Shown here: positions 37,354 through 48,010 of the stretch, in pieces
How positions within the stretch are numbered: position 1 is the first letter of the stretch
How the letters are laid out: each line of letters opens with the position of its first letter
From: Polaromonas sp. P2-4
Lineage (GTDB): Bacteria; Pseudomonadota; Gammaproteobacteria; Burkholderiales; Burkholderiaceae_C
DNA length: 64,000 nucleotides
NCBI GenBank assembly: GCA_024703855.1
Contig: CP087965.1
Span: 690,001 to 754,000 of the forward strand
Direction of reading: 5' to 3'
Program-made: the position numbers and the translations under genes
The notes under the pieces: generated by a model
The model's database searches: none
What the model was told of the DNA's origin: nothing
The model's input: the letters and a program-made list of their open reading frames with translations, nothing else

Positions 37354-37954
37354 ATGAAAAATTTTCACGCTATTAAAATCATAGCTACTTGCACCCTATC
37401 TACATGGGCTACAGCTTCTTTTTCTCAAAATTCTGGGCATATGCACGCACCACCTGCGCCCGTAGCTGTTGCCCTACCCGCGTCACCCTATGCAGGCGAA
37501 GCAACCCGTGACATCAAATCGCTGTCCGCCAGTGATGTCGCCGGCTTGCAGGCTGGCGCTGGCATGGCCTATGCCAAAGCCGCGGAACTCAACGGCTACC
37601 CGGGGCCCGCACATGTGTTGGAGCTTGCCGCGCAACTGCAACTCAATAGCGATCAACGCGCTGCGACTGAAAAATTGATGGAACAACACAAGTCCAAGGC
37701 ACGCACGCTGGGCGCGCAGCTTGTTGATGCGGAGCGTGCGCTGGATTCGGCTTTTGCATCAAAACAAATTGATGCTCAGCGCACCACTGAGCTGACTCAA
37801 CGCATTGGTGCGCTGCAAGCGCTGCTGCTGCGCCGAGCACCTGCAAACCCATTTGGCGCAAACCGCGTTGCTGAATCCAAAGCAAGTTGTCAGCTACCAA
37901 AGCCTGCGCGGCTACGACAAACCCGCAGGACAAGCGCAAACGCCTGCTCATTAA
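37354..37954 (+). CDS. Spy/CpxP-like periplasmic protein whose signal peptide is repeat-derived (one frameshift)
   Basis: Mature part contains SPYAGEATRDIKSLSASDVA, GYPGPAHVLELAAQLQLNSD, QRAATEKLMEQHKSKARTLG and a heptad-like C-terminal helix: the LTxxQ-type Spy/heavy-metal-resistance fold. A shift near 37825 alters the tail, which reads LQTHLAQTALLNPKQVVSYQ after repair and stops at 37952. The N-terminal FHAIKIIATCTLSTWATASF, the signal peptide, is encoded by a dispersed repeat copy. Confidence 0.75.
37367..37432 (+). repeat. dispersed repeat, copy 5, at the 5-prime end of a coding frame
   Basis: CACGCTATTAAAATCATAGC, then ACTTGCACCCTATCTACATG and GGCTACAGCTTCTTTTTCTC. Closely matches copies 1-3 in layout and covers codons ~5-26 of the Spy-like gene. 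Confidence 0.75.
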
Positions 37955-38063
37955 AGCTACAAGGAGGCACACGCCAGACAAGTACGAAGTTCACTTCCAC
38001 AAACCCAACGGCCCCTCTCACCACTGATTATTTTTTCAATCACCATCCTTTAAAAGGTATTTC

Positions 38064-38536
38064 ATGAAATTACGCAACATCCTGATCGCAATCCCCGGTA
38101 TTTTTCTGGCCATAACGGCCATGGCATCCGGCAACCACGCAGGCGGGCATGGCGCTGCCTGCCATTGGCAAGCCCGGTGTCGCATCCAAGGTCACGCGTA
38201 CGGTCACCGTCGACATGACTGATGACATGCGCTTCCACTCTTCGAACATTGCCGTCAAGCAGGGTGAAACGATTCGCTTCTGTTGCCAAGAACTCCGGCA
38301 AGGTCAAGCACGAGATGGTGCTGGGCACCCTCAAAGACCTGAAGGACCACTACGAAGTGATGAAGAAAAATCCGGAGATGGAACATGCCGAAGACAACAT
38401 GGTCACGGTGGCGCCGGGCAAAAGCGGCGAGATCATCTGGCAGTTCACCAAGGCGGGCAAGGTCGACTTCGCCTGCCTGCAACCCGGCCACTATGACGCC
38501 GGCATGAAGGGCCTGGTAAATGTGGCGGCAAAATAA
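38064..38536 (+). CDS. cupredoxin (plastocyanin/azurin-like copper protein) (two frameshifts)
   Basis: Signal peptide MKLRNILIAIPGIFLAITAM, then TRTVTVDMTDDMRFHSSNIA, VKQGETIRF, and the type 1 copper ligands His in KVKHEMVLGT and the Cys-His-Met loop CLQPGHYDAGM. ~155 residues. Indels near 38135 and 38285. Probable periplasmic copper carrier, CopI-like, of the copper block. Confidence 0.85.
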
Positions 38537-38561
38537 GCCGCAATGAAGAAGGAAGATAGCC

Positions 38562-39072
38562 ATGCCGATCACAAGCAGTAACGCTATTTCCCGCCGGTCG
38601 GCGCTGCGGCTACCGCTTGCAATGGTCGGGGCCGCAGTCCTCAGTCACCCCTTGCGTGCGCTGGCTCGTAGCGACCAAAACCAGATCACAGCCTGGAAAA
38701 ATCCAGACTGTGGCTGCTGCCGTGAATGGGTGGCGCATCTGCGTAAAAGCGGTTTTGAGGTCGTGACCAACGACGTCAAAGACACGGCACCCATCCGTCA
38801 GAAGCTCGGCTTGCCAGACAAATTCGGTTCCTGCCATACGGCCAGTCTGGGCGACTACGTGATTGAAGGCCATGTTCCGGCGCAAGAGTTGCGCCGGCTA
38901 CTGCGCTGAAAAGCCCAACGCCCGGGGACTTGCCGTGCCTGGCATGCCGGTGGGCTCACCCGGCATGGAAGTCGGCAACGCCCGCGATGCCTACGACGTG
39001 CTGCTTGTCCATTCAGACGGCAGTTCGCGTGTTTATCAGTCCTATCCCTCGAAATCTCCTGCTAAATCCTGA
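38562..39072 (+). CDS. DUF411 (CopG-like) periplasmic metal-binding protein (one frameshift)
   Basis: Tat-like signal SRRSALRLPLAMVGAAVL, then the DUF411 core WKNPDCGCCREWVAHLRKSG and GSCHTASLGDYVIEGHVPAQ with Cys ligands. After an indel near 38905 the tail reads ARGLAVPGMPVGSPGMEVGN, again family-like with Met residues. ~170 residues. Found in many copper operons; binds copper or silver. Confidence 0.87.
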
Positions 39073-39084
39073 AAGAAAACCATC

Positions 39085-39440
39085 ATGAAAAACCTCAAAA
39101 CCCTGTTGCTTCTCACGGCCCTGCTGGCCGGCGCTACTTCTGCTTATGCGGCCTCGCACGCAGGCGCACCCATGGCCACGGGCGATGCCAAAAAGAGACC
39201 ACCACGGCTGCCTCTGCCGATATGGCCGACGGTGAAATCCGCAAAGTGGACATGGGCACCAAAAAAATCACCATCAAGCACGGTGAGATCAAGAACCTGG
39301 ACATGCCTGGCATGACCATGGTGTTCCAGGTCAAGGACCCCGCCATGCTCGATAAAGTCAAGAGCGGTGACAAGATCCGCTTCAAGGCCGAGAAGGCGGG
39401 TGGTGCGATTGTTGTGACTGACATTCAGCCGGCCAAGTAA
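39085..39440 (+). CDS. cusF: CusF-type copper-binding protein (one frameshift)
   Basis: Signal peptide LKTLLLLTALLAGATSAYA; core GEIRKVDMGTKKITIKHGEI, LDMPGMTMVFQVKDPAML, GDKIRFKAEKAGGAIVVTDI. His in IKHGEI and Met pair in MPGMTM correspond to CusF ligands; the Trp of E. coli CusF is Leu/Asp region here, so the Cu(I)-capping aromatic may be absent. Indel near 39200. ~118 residues. Confidence 0.83.
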
Positions 39441-39450
39441 GTCGTTCAAG

Positions 39451-39483
39451 GAAACTGCCGGGGGCTTCGTCCGCGGTAGTTTC
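39451..39483. terminator. bidirectional hairpin between cusF and the P1B ATPase
   Basis: GAAACTGCCG and CGGTAGTTTC form a 10-bp stem with one mismatch around a 13-base loop, midway between two convergent stops. A T- or A-run is absent, so strength is uncertain. Confidence 0.5.
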
Positions 39484-39528
39484 TGCTGTGGCGCTGAAAA
39501 TATCGTATTGAAGTAGAAATGGAATAAC

Positions 39529-41904
39529 TCATACCCGGCTCCGTCGCAGGCGCAAGGCGTTGCCGATCACCGAAGCCGAGCTCAAGCTCATGGCCAGAGC
39601 CGCGATCATCGGCGATAACAGCCAGCCGGTCAGTGGGTACAACACGCCTGCGGCGATGGGGATGCCCAACGCGTTGTACAGAAAAGCAAACATCAGGTTC
39701 TGTTTCATGTTGCCCACCGTGGCTTCCGACAACAACCGAGCGATGGCAATCCCGCGCAAATCACCCTTGACCAGCGTGACCTGCGCGCTGTTCATTGCTA
39801 CGTCCGTCCCGGTGCCCATAGCCACGCCAACATCCGCTTTGGCCAGCGCGGGCGCATCGTTAATGCCGTCTCCTGCCATCGCCACGACGTGGCCGTCCCT
39901 CTGCAGCCGCTCAATCAAGATGAGCTTATCGGCAGGTTTGACCTCCCCATGCACTTCGTCGATGCCAAGGCGGACACCGACAGCCTTGGCCGTTGTCAGG
40001 CCGTCACCGGTGGCCATCACGATACGCAACCCAGCCGCTTTCAGTGTCGCCAAAGCCTCGGGCGTGCTCTGCTTGATCGGATCAGACACGGCCAGCAGGC
40101 CCACTAACTGACCATCGACCGCCAGATGCATCACGCTGGCACCTTCGGTACGCAAGGCCTCGGCCTGTGGCACCAAGGGAGCTACCGAGACGCCGATCTG
40201 CTGCATCAGCGTGGTATTGCCGAGCGCCAGTTGACGCCCCCCAACCTGCCCGCGCACGCCGATGCCCGAACCTGACTCAAAGTTCTCCGGCTTATCGAGC
40301 GTCATGCCACGCTCGCGGGCGGCGCGCACGATGGTCTCGGCCAGCGGGTGCTCGCTGCCCTGATCAAGGCTCGCGGCCAGGCGCAGCACTTCGTCGGCCT
40401 CAAAGCCAGGCGCCGGGACCGCGCGGTCGAACGCCGGGCGGCCTTCGGTCAGGGTGCCGGTCTTGTCGATGACGAGGGTGTCGATTTTGCGCAGGTTCTC
40501 TATGGCCGCTGCATCGTGGAACAGCACGCCCTGTGTCGCGCCACGACCGGTGGCCACCATGATGGACATCGGCGTGGCCAGGCCCAAGGCGCACGGGCAG
40601 GCAATGATCAATACCGACACCGCATTGATCAAGCCGTAGACCCAACTCGGCTCAGGCCCGAAAAATCCCCAGCCGAAGAAGGTCAACAAGGCGATCGCAA
40701 CCACCGAGACCACGAAGTAGCCCGCCACCACGTCGGCCATGCGCTGCATCGGGGCCTTGGAGCGCTGTGCCTGGGCGACCATTTGTACGATCTGGGCCAG
40801 CATGGTGGCCGCGCCGACACGTTCGGAACGCATCACCAGCGCGCCGCTGGTGTTGAGCGTGGCGCCTATCACTTTGTCACCCGCGCGCTTGCTCACCGGA
40901 ACGGGCTCACCCGTGAGCATGGATTCATCCACCGAACTACTGCCTTCGATAACAATGCCATCCACAGGCACCTTCTCGCCCGGCCGGATGCGCAATACGT
41001 CGCCCACATGGACATGGTTCAGGGGCACGTCTTCTTCGCTCCCATCGGGCTGGATGCGCCGAGCGGTCTTGGGCGAAAGGCCGAGCAGAGACCTGATCGC
41101 CGCAGAAGTCTGTGAACGGGCCTTGAGTTCCAGCACCTGGCCCAGCAAGGTGAGCGAGATGATCACGACGGCCGCTTCAAAATACACGGCAACCCGTCCC
41201 ATGGAAACGAATGAAGCTGGAAACACCTGAGGTGCAACGGTCGCCACTACGCTGTAGACGAAAGCGGCACCGGTGCCCAGACTGATCAACGTCCACATGT
41301 TGGGGCTGCGATTCACCACTGACTGCCAGCCACGCAAAAAGAACGGCCAACCCGCCCACAGCACAATGGGCAACGACAGTGTCAGCTCGACCCAACTTTG
41401 CGTGGCCATGTCGAACCAGTTCAGCCTGTGGCCGAACATCGCCATCAGGGTGACGACCACGGTCAGCGGCAGTGTCCACCAGAAGCGCTGCTGGAAATCC
41501 ACAAGTTCCTTGTTCTCTCCTTCCTCGAGTTCGGGCAACAAGGGCTCCAGCGTCATGCCGCACTTGGGGCAGTTGCCTGGATGATCCTGGCGTATCTCCG
41601 GATGCATTGGGCAGGTGTAAATCGTGCCAGCGGGGGCCGGCTGTTCTTGTTGAGGAGCCGGCTTCGAGGCCGCGAATTGACTCGGATTCGCGCTGAACTT
41701 GTTCTTGCAGTGCGCGCTGCAGAAATAATAGAGCCGTCCGTCATGCTCGTGCCGATGCTCGGATTGCTCGGTGACGGTCATGCCACAAACCGGATCTTTC
41801 AATGGCTGCGGCTCAGTTGGTGCGGTCCCATGCGCAAGGGGAACATCGGCGTTCCTGCTGCCTGCCAGTTCGTGCGGATGTGCCGGGTGCGTGGGATGGT
41901 TCAT
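39529..41904 (-). CDS. copA: P1B-type copper-translocating ATPase with YHS and heavy-metal-binding domains
   Basis: 791 residues, intact. N-terminus His-rich, then a YHS/TRASH-like domain ([17 protein letters not shown], residues 37-75) and a second zinc-ribbon-like domain ([20 protein letters not shown]). The ATPase core carries TGEPVPV, membrane CPC ([11 protein letters not shown]), phosphorylation [14 protein letters not shown] and GDGINDAPA. Lacks HMA ferredoxin-like domains. Exports Cu(I)/Ag(I). Convergent with cusF; the copper chaperone gene lies just upstream on the same strand. Confidence 0.93.
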   Translation of the reverse strand: MNHPTHPAHPHELAGSRNADVPLAHGTAPTEPQPLKDPVCGMTVTEQSEHRHEHDGRLYYFCSAHCKNKFSANPSQFAASKPAPQQEQPAPAGTIYTCPMHPEIRQDHPGNCPKCGMTLEPLLPELEEGENKELVDFQQRFWWTLPLTVVVTLMAMFGHRLNWFDMATQSWVELTLSLPIVLWAGWPFFLRGWQSVVNRSPNMWTLISLGTGAAFVYSVVATVAPQVFPASFVSMGRVAVYFEAAVVIISLTLLGQVLELKARSQTSAAIRSLLGLSPKTARRIQPDGSEEDVPLNHVHVGDVLRIRPGEKVPVDGIVIEGSSSVDESMLTGEPVPVSKRAGDKVIGATLNTSGALVMRSERVGAATMLAQIVQMVAQAQRSKAPMQRMADVVAGYFVVSVVAIALLTFFGWGFFGPEPSWVYGLINAVSVLIIACPCALGLATPMSIMVATGRGATQGVLFHDAAAIENLRKIDTLVIDKTGTLTEGRPAFDRAVPAPGFEADEVLRLAASLDQGSEHPLAETIVRAARERGMTLDKPENFESGSGIGVRGQVGGRQLALGNTTLMQQIGVSVAPLVPQAEALRTEGASVMHLAVDGQLVGLLAVSDPIKQSTPEALATLKAAGLRIVMATGDGLTTAKAVGVRLGIDEVHGEVKPADKLILIERLQRDGHVVAMAGDGINDAPALAKADVGVAMGTGTDVAMNSAQVTLVKGDLRGIAIARLLSEATVGNMKQNLMFAFLYNALGIPIAAGVLYPLTGWLLSPMIAALAMSLSSASVIGNALRLRRSRV

Positions 41905-41991
41905 GTCATTAGCCGTAAATTTTAGGGACGCTATGTCGGCATCCGGTTGTTTTTAATTTGACCTTGTTAAGTGCCGATCAACGCCAGACCG

Positions 41992-42292
41992 TTATCCACA
42001 GCAGCCGCCGCCTCGGCCACTGCGGCCAATGCCGCAACCAGTTTTTTGGGGTGGCGAGATAGATAAAGAAGACGTGGCCAGTTTTGCAGGGTAGCCTGCG
42101 GCAGTCAAGGCCGAAACAGGCCGAAACGAGGGGATCACTGCTCTGCAAAAATTCACCGCTCACCCGGACATGGCCGGACTGAAGATCAACCTCCACACCG
42201 CTGACGCCAGTCAGGGTTTGCAGCGCCTGCATGACGTGTTTAACGCATGAGCCGCAACTCATGCCTTGGACTTCCAGATCAATAGTGGTCAT
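41992..42292 (-). CDS. HMA copper chaperone, CopZ-like, disrupted by a 10-bp tandem duplication
   Basis: MTTIDLEVQGMSCGSCVKHV has the Cu-binding CxxC; the HMA fold continues GVSGVEVDLQSGHVRVSGEF. After DPLVSA the frame is lost because AGGCCGAAAC is present twice in tandem at 42108-42127. Removing one copy gives LTAAGYPAKLATSS and a tail ending GRGGGCCG at TAA 41994-41992. So the ancestral protein was ~96 residues with a Cys-rich end. As written, translation continues in a wrong frame to 41978. Confidence 0.8.
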
Positions 42293-42480
42293 GTTCAGAT
42301 GCCTTAAATCAAGATTAAAAAAGCGACGCCAACCTAAGCGCCACCAGCTAGCTCGATCCAGAATCGCCCTGCGCGTTTCATACTCTTTTTACAAGACGTG
42401 CATGCGCAACATGTCACCGTAGAACATCAAGGTCTTTTTTGGCACAGACTCAAGCTGCGCTTGAACCTTGCCCCATACTC

Positions 42481-42661
42481 AGTGAATACACCAAGATCGA
42501 GATCTTCACGGAGGAATCGAAAGGGGAGCCGACTGCTCGACGCCTTGTTGGAAGTCGGGGGTGCCGACATCCCCGGCACAGGAATCGTGGCGGTGATCCC
42601 CATGGACGGATTCCCCCATCTTCGTACCGGGACCGAGGCCTTGCCTGTCCCGTCAATTTGA
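42481..42661 (+). pseudogene. 3-prime remnant of a PII-like gene
   Basis: Encodes only the last ~60 residues of a PII-like protein (SEYTKIEIFTEESK, then a shift near 42524, then LLDALLEVGGADIPGTGIVA and PHLRTGTEALPVPSI). It is clearly related to the fuller gene at 51083, which has IEIF-like VEIFTEESK and LLDALLEIGRSDIPG. The first half is absent and the upstream sequence is unrelated. Confidence 0.8.
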
Positions 42662-42733
42662 AAGTTCCGCTAACCGGCGCATGCAAAGGAGTTCGCCCCT
42701 CCCCGCGACGCCCCAGCCTCAAAGGCGAAAGAC

Positions 42734-42970
42734 ATGAAGTCCGACTCGAAAATGATGGTGAAAATAGCTGTTGGGTTAGGCGTTGGCCTCGCGGTCGCCT
42801 ACTTCGCTTTGCCCGCGGCCCAAACATTCATTCTGATCAGCGCACCCTTCTTGCTGGCGATATTCTTCGTGATGAAGGGCATCGCTGACAACAAGAAGGA
42901 TGAGGGCGCAAAGCCCGGCGAAAGCAAGGCGGAATCCGGGGTCCGAAATGCCGATCAGGACAAGGCCTAG
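42734..42970 (+). CDS. DUF2933-like small membrane protein, copy 1
   Basis: 78 residues: MKSDSKMMVKIAVGLGVGLA starts a helix, ending in an acidic, Lys-rich tail (KPGESKAESGVRNADQDKA). One helix region of ~35 residues, a hairpin or long single span. 70 percent or more identical by eye to the protein at 51483. Follows the PII remnant with the same spacer sequence (AAAGTTCCGCTAACCGGCGC) as copy 2. Confidence 0.75.
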   Translation: MKSDSKMMVKIAVGLGVGLAVAYFALPAAQTFILISAPFLLAIFFVMKGIADNKKDEGAKPGESKAESGVRNADQDKA

Positions 42971-43213
42971 CGACCAGTACCTGAACCAGGCGTTCACGGG
43001 GTTGAGAGATGACGGGAGTTTGTTGTCCGGCGGGCTCGATCCACTGTGAGCCGCACGAAGGTGCAGCCCACAGTGAGAGCGAGTCGCCAATACCAGTTTC
43101 AATGGGTGGCGGTGTTGGCTTACTTTGCTGCTTCTTTGCATGCTTTCACTTCGGCCTCGCTCGCCGCCACCAGGTGAACGCATCGCAGCGCTTGATCGAG
43201 ACGGTGTTGGAGT

Positions 43214-46200
43214 TCAGACCGCCTCACGGTACTTTCTCCAAAAAAACCACTGTCGGGTATTGCGCTCGCGCGGCCGCCGCATCAGCAAATACGCCGCCGG
43301 AATCACGAACATCGACAGCAGCGGCGCGGTGATCATGCCGCCGACCATGGGCGCGGCGATGCGCTGCATCACCTCGGAGCCCGTCCCGGTGCCCCACATG
43401 ATGGGAAACAGGCCTGCCAGAATGACGGCCACCGTCATGGCCTTGGGCCGCACCCGCAACACCGCACCTTCACGGATGGCGTCCAGCAAGTCAGAGGCAC
43501 TGGTTTTTCCTTGTTCGAGCCTGTCGTCCCAGGCAGACTTCAGGTATAGCAGCATGATCACGCCGAATTCCGCCGAGACACCCGCCAATGCAATAAATCC
43601 AACAGCGCCTGCGACCGACAGGTTGTAGCTCAGCAGGTAGAGCAGCCAGATACCCCCCACCAGCGCAAATGGCAGCGTGGCCAAGATCAGCAGGGCCTCG
43701 TCGAAGCGCTTAAAGGTCAGGTACAGCAGCACGAAGATGATCAGCAGCGTAAACGGCACCACCACTTTGAGCTTGGCCGTGGCGCGTTCCAGGAATTCGA
43801 ACTGACCCGACCAGGAGATCGAATAGCCCGGCGGCAGCTTGACCTTTTCGGCCACTGCTTTCTGCATGTCCTGCACCGCAGAGCGCAAATCCCGACCTCG
43901 AATATCAACATACACCCAGCCCGAGAGGCGGGCGTTTTCGCTGCGTAGCATGGGCGGACCATCGGTGATGCGGATCTCGGCTACATCAGACAGCACCAGC
44001 CGCGCTCCGCGCTCGGTCACGATGGGCAGGCTGCGCAACTTTTCCAGGGAATCCCGGATTTCCCGCGGGTAACGCATGTTGATGGGAAAGCGCTGCAGGC
44101 CTTCGACCGTCTCACCGATGTTCTCGCCGCCCACCGCCGAGCTGATGACCGACTGCACGTCGGCAATGCTTAATCCAAAACTTGCTGCCGCGTCACGGCG
44201 GATGTTGACGTCCACATAGCGTCCGCCTGTCAGGCGCTCAGCCAGCGCGCTGCTGACGCCTGGAACGTCCTTCAGCGCGCTCGATCTCGCCGGTCAGCCG
44301 GTCGATCGTGGCAAGGTCGGTGCCAGCCACCTTGACCCCGACCGGGCTCTTGATGCCGGTGGCCAGCATGTCGATGCGGTTGCGAATCGGTGGCACCCAG
44401 ATGTTGGCCAAGCCCGGCACCTTGACGATGCGGTCGAGTTCCTCCACCAGCTTGTCCTGGGTCATACCCGGGCGCCACTGTTCGCGCGGCTTGAACTGGA
44501 TGGTCGTTTCGAACATCTCCATCGGCGCCGGGTCGGTGGCGGTCTCGGCACGCCCGGCCTTGCCATAGACACTGGCGACTTCGGGCACGGTTTTGATCAG
44601 CCGGTCGGTCTGCTGCAGCAATTCGCCGGCCTTGCCGGCCGACAGGCCCGGCAAGGCCGACGGCATGTAGAGCAAGTCGCCTTCGTCCAGTCGCGGCATG
44701 AACTCGCCGCCGATATGCTGCAGCGGCCAGAGACTGATGACCAGGATGACAGCAGAAGCCAACAGGGTGAGTTTGGGCGCACGCAACACAATATCCAGCA
44801 ACGGCCGGTAGGCCACGATCAGCAAGCGGTTCAGCGGATTGCTCTTCTCATCGGGGATCCGACCCCGAATCAGGTAACCCATGAGCACCGGAATCAAGGT
44901 TACCGACAGCCCGGCCCGCAGCGGCCATGGCATAGGTTTTGGTAAATGCCAGCGGCGAAAACAGCCGTCCTTCCTGGGCTTCCAGCGTGAACACCGGAAT
45001 GAAGGACAGCGTAATGATCAGCAGCGAAAAGAACAGCGCTGGTCCCACTTCCGCCGCTGCGTCACCGATGACCCGCCAACGCGCCTCGCCCTGCAGCGTT
45101 TCGCCCGGATGATCGTGACCCCAATGCTCCAGGTGTTTGTGGGCGTTTTCGATCATCACCACAGCGGCATCGACCATGGCGCCGATGGCGATCGCGATGC
45201 CGCCGAGCGACATGATGTTCGCGTTGACGCCCTGGTAGTGCATCACGATGAAAGCCGCCAGAATGCCCAGCGGCAGCGAGATGATCGCGACGAAAGCCGA
45301 GCGCAGGTGGAACAGGAAGACGAAGCACACCACCGCCACGACCAGGAATTCCTCCAGCAGCTTGTGCGTGAGATTGTCCACGGCGCGCTCGATCAGGCCG
45401 GAGCGGTCGTAGACCGGCACGATTTCCACGCCTTTGGGCAGGCTGGACTGCAAGGATGCGAGCTTGGCCTTGACAGCGGCGATGGTTTCCAGCGCATTCT
45501 TGCCGGAGCGCATGACGATCACACCGCCGGTGGCTTCGCCCTCGCCATCGAGCTCGCCGATGCCGCGGCGCATTTCCGGGCCGATTTGAATACGCGCCAC
45601 GTCACCCAGGCGCACCGAGACGCCCCCAGGGGTGGTCATCAAAGGTATTGAGCGGAAATCGTCGAGCGATTGCAGATAGCCTGAGGCCCGCACCATGTAC
45701 TCAGCCTCTCCGAGTTCGAGCACCGAGCCACCGGCTTCCTGATTGGCCTTCTGGACGGCTTCGACCACCTTGGTGTGCGGAATTGCATAGGCGGCCAGCT
45801 TGTTGGGGTCGAGCACGATCTGGTACTGCCGCACCATGCCGCCTATGGACGCAACCTCCACGACATTGGGCACGGTTTTCAGCTCGTACTTGAGAAACCA
45901 GTCCTGCAAGCGCGCAGTTGCCCGGCATCCTGGGTGCCACTGCGGTCGATCAGCGAATACTGGTAGATCCAGCCCACGCCTGTCGCGTCCGGCCCCAGCG
46001 AGGCCTTGGCTTGTGGAGGCAAGCGCGATTGCACCTGATTCAGGTACTCCAGCACCCGCGAGCGTGCCCAGTAGAGGTCGGTGCCGTCCTCAAACAGCAC
46101 GTAGACGAAGGAGTCACCAAAGAACGAGTAGCCGCGTACCGTCTTGGCGCCAGGCACCGAGAGCATGGTCGTGGTCAACGGGTAGGTGACCTGGTTCTCG

Positions 46201-46382
46201 ACAATGCGCGGTGCCTGCCCGGGGTAGGTGGTGCGGATGATGACCTGCACGTCCGACAGATCGGGCAAGGCGTCCAAGGGCGTTCTGAGCACCGAGTACA
46301 CGCCCCAGGCACTCACCATGAGCGTAGCCAGCAGCACCAGAAAGCGGTTGGCGATGGACCAGCGGATGAGACGGGCGATCAC
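43214..46382 (-). CDS. cusA: CusA-type heavy-metal efflux RND pump (three frameshifts)
   Basis: ~1050 residues: N-terminal [38 protein letters not shown]; central [20 protein letters not shown] with charged TM4 residues; [20 protein letters not shown] and [17 protein letters not shown], which match CusA (Cu/Ag) rather than CzcA; C-terminal [20 protein letters not shown] and [20 protein letters not shown]. Indels near 45920, 44925 and 44270. Start overlaps the cusB stop (ATGA). Pumps periplasmic Cu(I)/Ag(I) through CusB and CusC. Confidence 0.92.
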
Positions 46383-48010
46383 TTCTTGCTCCCCCTGGCT
46401 TCTGGCGCAGATGCCAGGGGTGAGACACGAGTCAACTGAGGCAGCCCGTCCGCATCCATGTAGAACTCAAAGCTCACCCGATCACCGGCTTGCAGGTTGC
46501 GCGGTAGCGCTTGTGGCGGCGGGGTCTTGAAGTCCATGGTCATAGCGCCCCACTTCAGTGAGGGGATTGGCCCATGCGACAGGGTGATCGCGTCCTTGCC
46601 AATCGCTTCAATCCTGGCCTCGCCTTCGTGCCGTGGCGCGGTGTTGGCGGCGCCCGGCTTGGGTGCCTCGTTGAGCCTGGCTTCCACTCCTTTGAGGCTG
46701 GCTTCGGAATCGATCAGGAACTGTGAAGACACCACGACGCGCTGGCCGGCCTGCAGACCGCGCTTGATTTCAGTCTGTCCGCCGGCCTCAATCCCGGATT
46801 CCACGTCAACCGGCCGAAAGCGTCCGTTGTCCTCGGCCAGCATCACGACCGTGCGCTTGCCCGTCTGAATGACAGCTTCGGTGGGCACCAGCAAGGCCTT
46901 TTCGGCGCGCATGTCCATGAACTGCATGGTCACGAACATGCCAGGCACCAGACGTGCGCCAGGGTTGGCCAGTTCCAGCCGGGCCTTCAGTGTGCGCGTA
47001 GCAGGATTGACCTCCGGCAGGATGGCCTGCACCTTGCCCTCGAAGGTGGTGCCAGGCACCGCCGGGCTGCGGGCCTGCACCTTGGCGCCCGGCCGCAGCA
47101 GGGCCGACTGGCTCTCAGGCACTTCGGCGTTAGCCCAGACGGTGGACAGGCCATTGATGCGAAACAGAGTGGTGCCGGCCATTACCGTCATGCCTTCGCG
47201 GGCCATTAGTTCCACCACCACGCCGCCTAGTGGCGCCGTCACGGTAATACGAGCCTGCGTCCTTCCGCTGGCTTCAACCTGGCGAATTTGCTCATCGCTC
47301 ATGCCAGCTTGTCGCATACGCTGGCGGGCGCCGTCCACCAGTGACGCCAAGTCATTACCCTGCATGCGTTTGATTGCCAAAAACTCTTCCTGGGCTGCCA
47401 CCCAGTCCGGCACATAGAGATCTACCAGCGGCTGACCCTTCGCTACCCGGTCCAGCGTGGCCCGCACATGAAGCCGCTCCACATAGCCGGTGGCGCGGGC
47501 CTGCACTATGGCCTGGTCGCGTTCGTTAAAGGCAATGCTGCCTACAGCGGAAACCTGGGGCGACAGCGTGCCCTCGGTAACCATCGCGGTACGCACCCCC
47601 AGGTTCTGCTGGATGCGCGGGCTGACGGTGACCTTGCCCTGGTCGGTATCGCCGTCGGCATAGACCGGCACCAGCATCATGTCCATAAAAGGCGACTTGG
47701 CCGGCTTGTCGAACTTGTTACCTGGCACCATGGGGTCGTGGTAGTAGAGGATCTTGCTGCCGGTAATCGGATCGGTGTCCCCGGCCTTAAGACCCGCACT
47801 GATGTGACGGCGAGTCGCCTCTTCACCTTCGGCGACGCTTTGCGGACCTGCCTGGGGCGCGGTTGCTGCTGCGCCTGCGGCCGTGGGCGTAACCGTAGGG
47901 ACGGCAGCCATGCTGCTGCCATTTTTCATACCCAGGGTGTACAGGCCGTAACCGGCGGCACCAAGCACGCCCGCAGCAAGCAGCGCGGCAATGAGATATT
48001 TCCTGTTCAT
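46379..48010 (-). CDS. cusB: CusB-type periplasmic adaptor with C-terminal CusF domain
   Basis: 543 residues, intact. Single N-terminal anchor ([20 protein letters not shown]); heavy-metal-binding domain [29 protein letters not shown] with the Met cluster; adaptor core [20 protein letters not shown] and [16 protein letters not shown]. Residues ~465-535 form a CusF domain with [11 protein letters not shown] (Trp-xx-Met-x-Met) and [19 protein letters not shown]. Fusing the chaperone to the adaptor would deliver Cu(I) directly. Confidence 0.93.
   Translation of the reverse strand: MNRKYLIAALLAAGVLGAAGYGLYTLGMKNGSSMAAVPTVTPTAAGAAATAPQAGPQSVAEGEEATRRHISAGLKAGDTDPITGSKILYYHDPMVPGNKFDKPAKSPFMDMMLVPVYADGDTDQGKVTVSPRIQQNLGVRTAMVTEGTLSPQVSAVGSIAFNERDQAIVQARATGYVERLHVRATLDRVAKGQPLVDLYVPDWVAAQEEFLAIKRMQGNDLASLVDGARQRMRQAGMSDEQIRQVEASGRTQARITVTAPLGGVVVELMAREGMTVMAGTTLFRINGLSTVWANAEVPESQSALLRPGAKVQARSPAVPGTTFEGKVQAILPEVNPATRTLKARLELANPGARLVPGMFVTMQFMDMRAEKALLVPTEAVIQTGKRTVVMLAEDNGRFRPVDVESGIEAGGQTEIKRGLQAGQRVVVSSQFLIDSEASLKGVEARLNEAPKPGAANTAPRHEGEARIEAIGKDAITLSHGPIPSLKWGAMTMDFKTPPPQALPRNLQAGDRVSFEFYMDADGLPQLTRVSPLASAPEARGSKK

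Noticed and set aside
39085..39440. reading the CusF-like gene as two separate small proteins
   Set aside because: The signal peptide and the binding core join with a one-base correction near 39200 and give a normal-length CusF.
40348..41115. 255-residue open frame antisense to the P1B ATPase
   Set aside because: Low-complexity Arg/His/Gly translation typical of shadow frames in GC-rich DNA; the ATPase is intact on the other strand.
42971..43213. possible small gene between DUF2933 copy 1 and cusA
   Set aside because: Frames are short with no ribosome site; only weak similarity to the spacer after DUF2933 copy 2.
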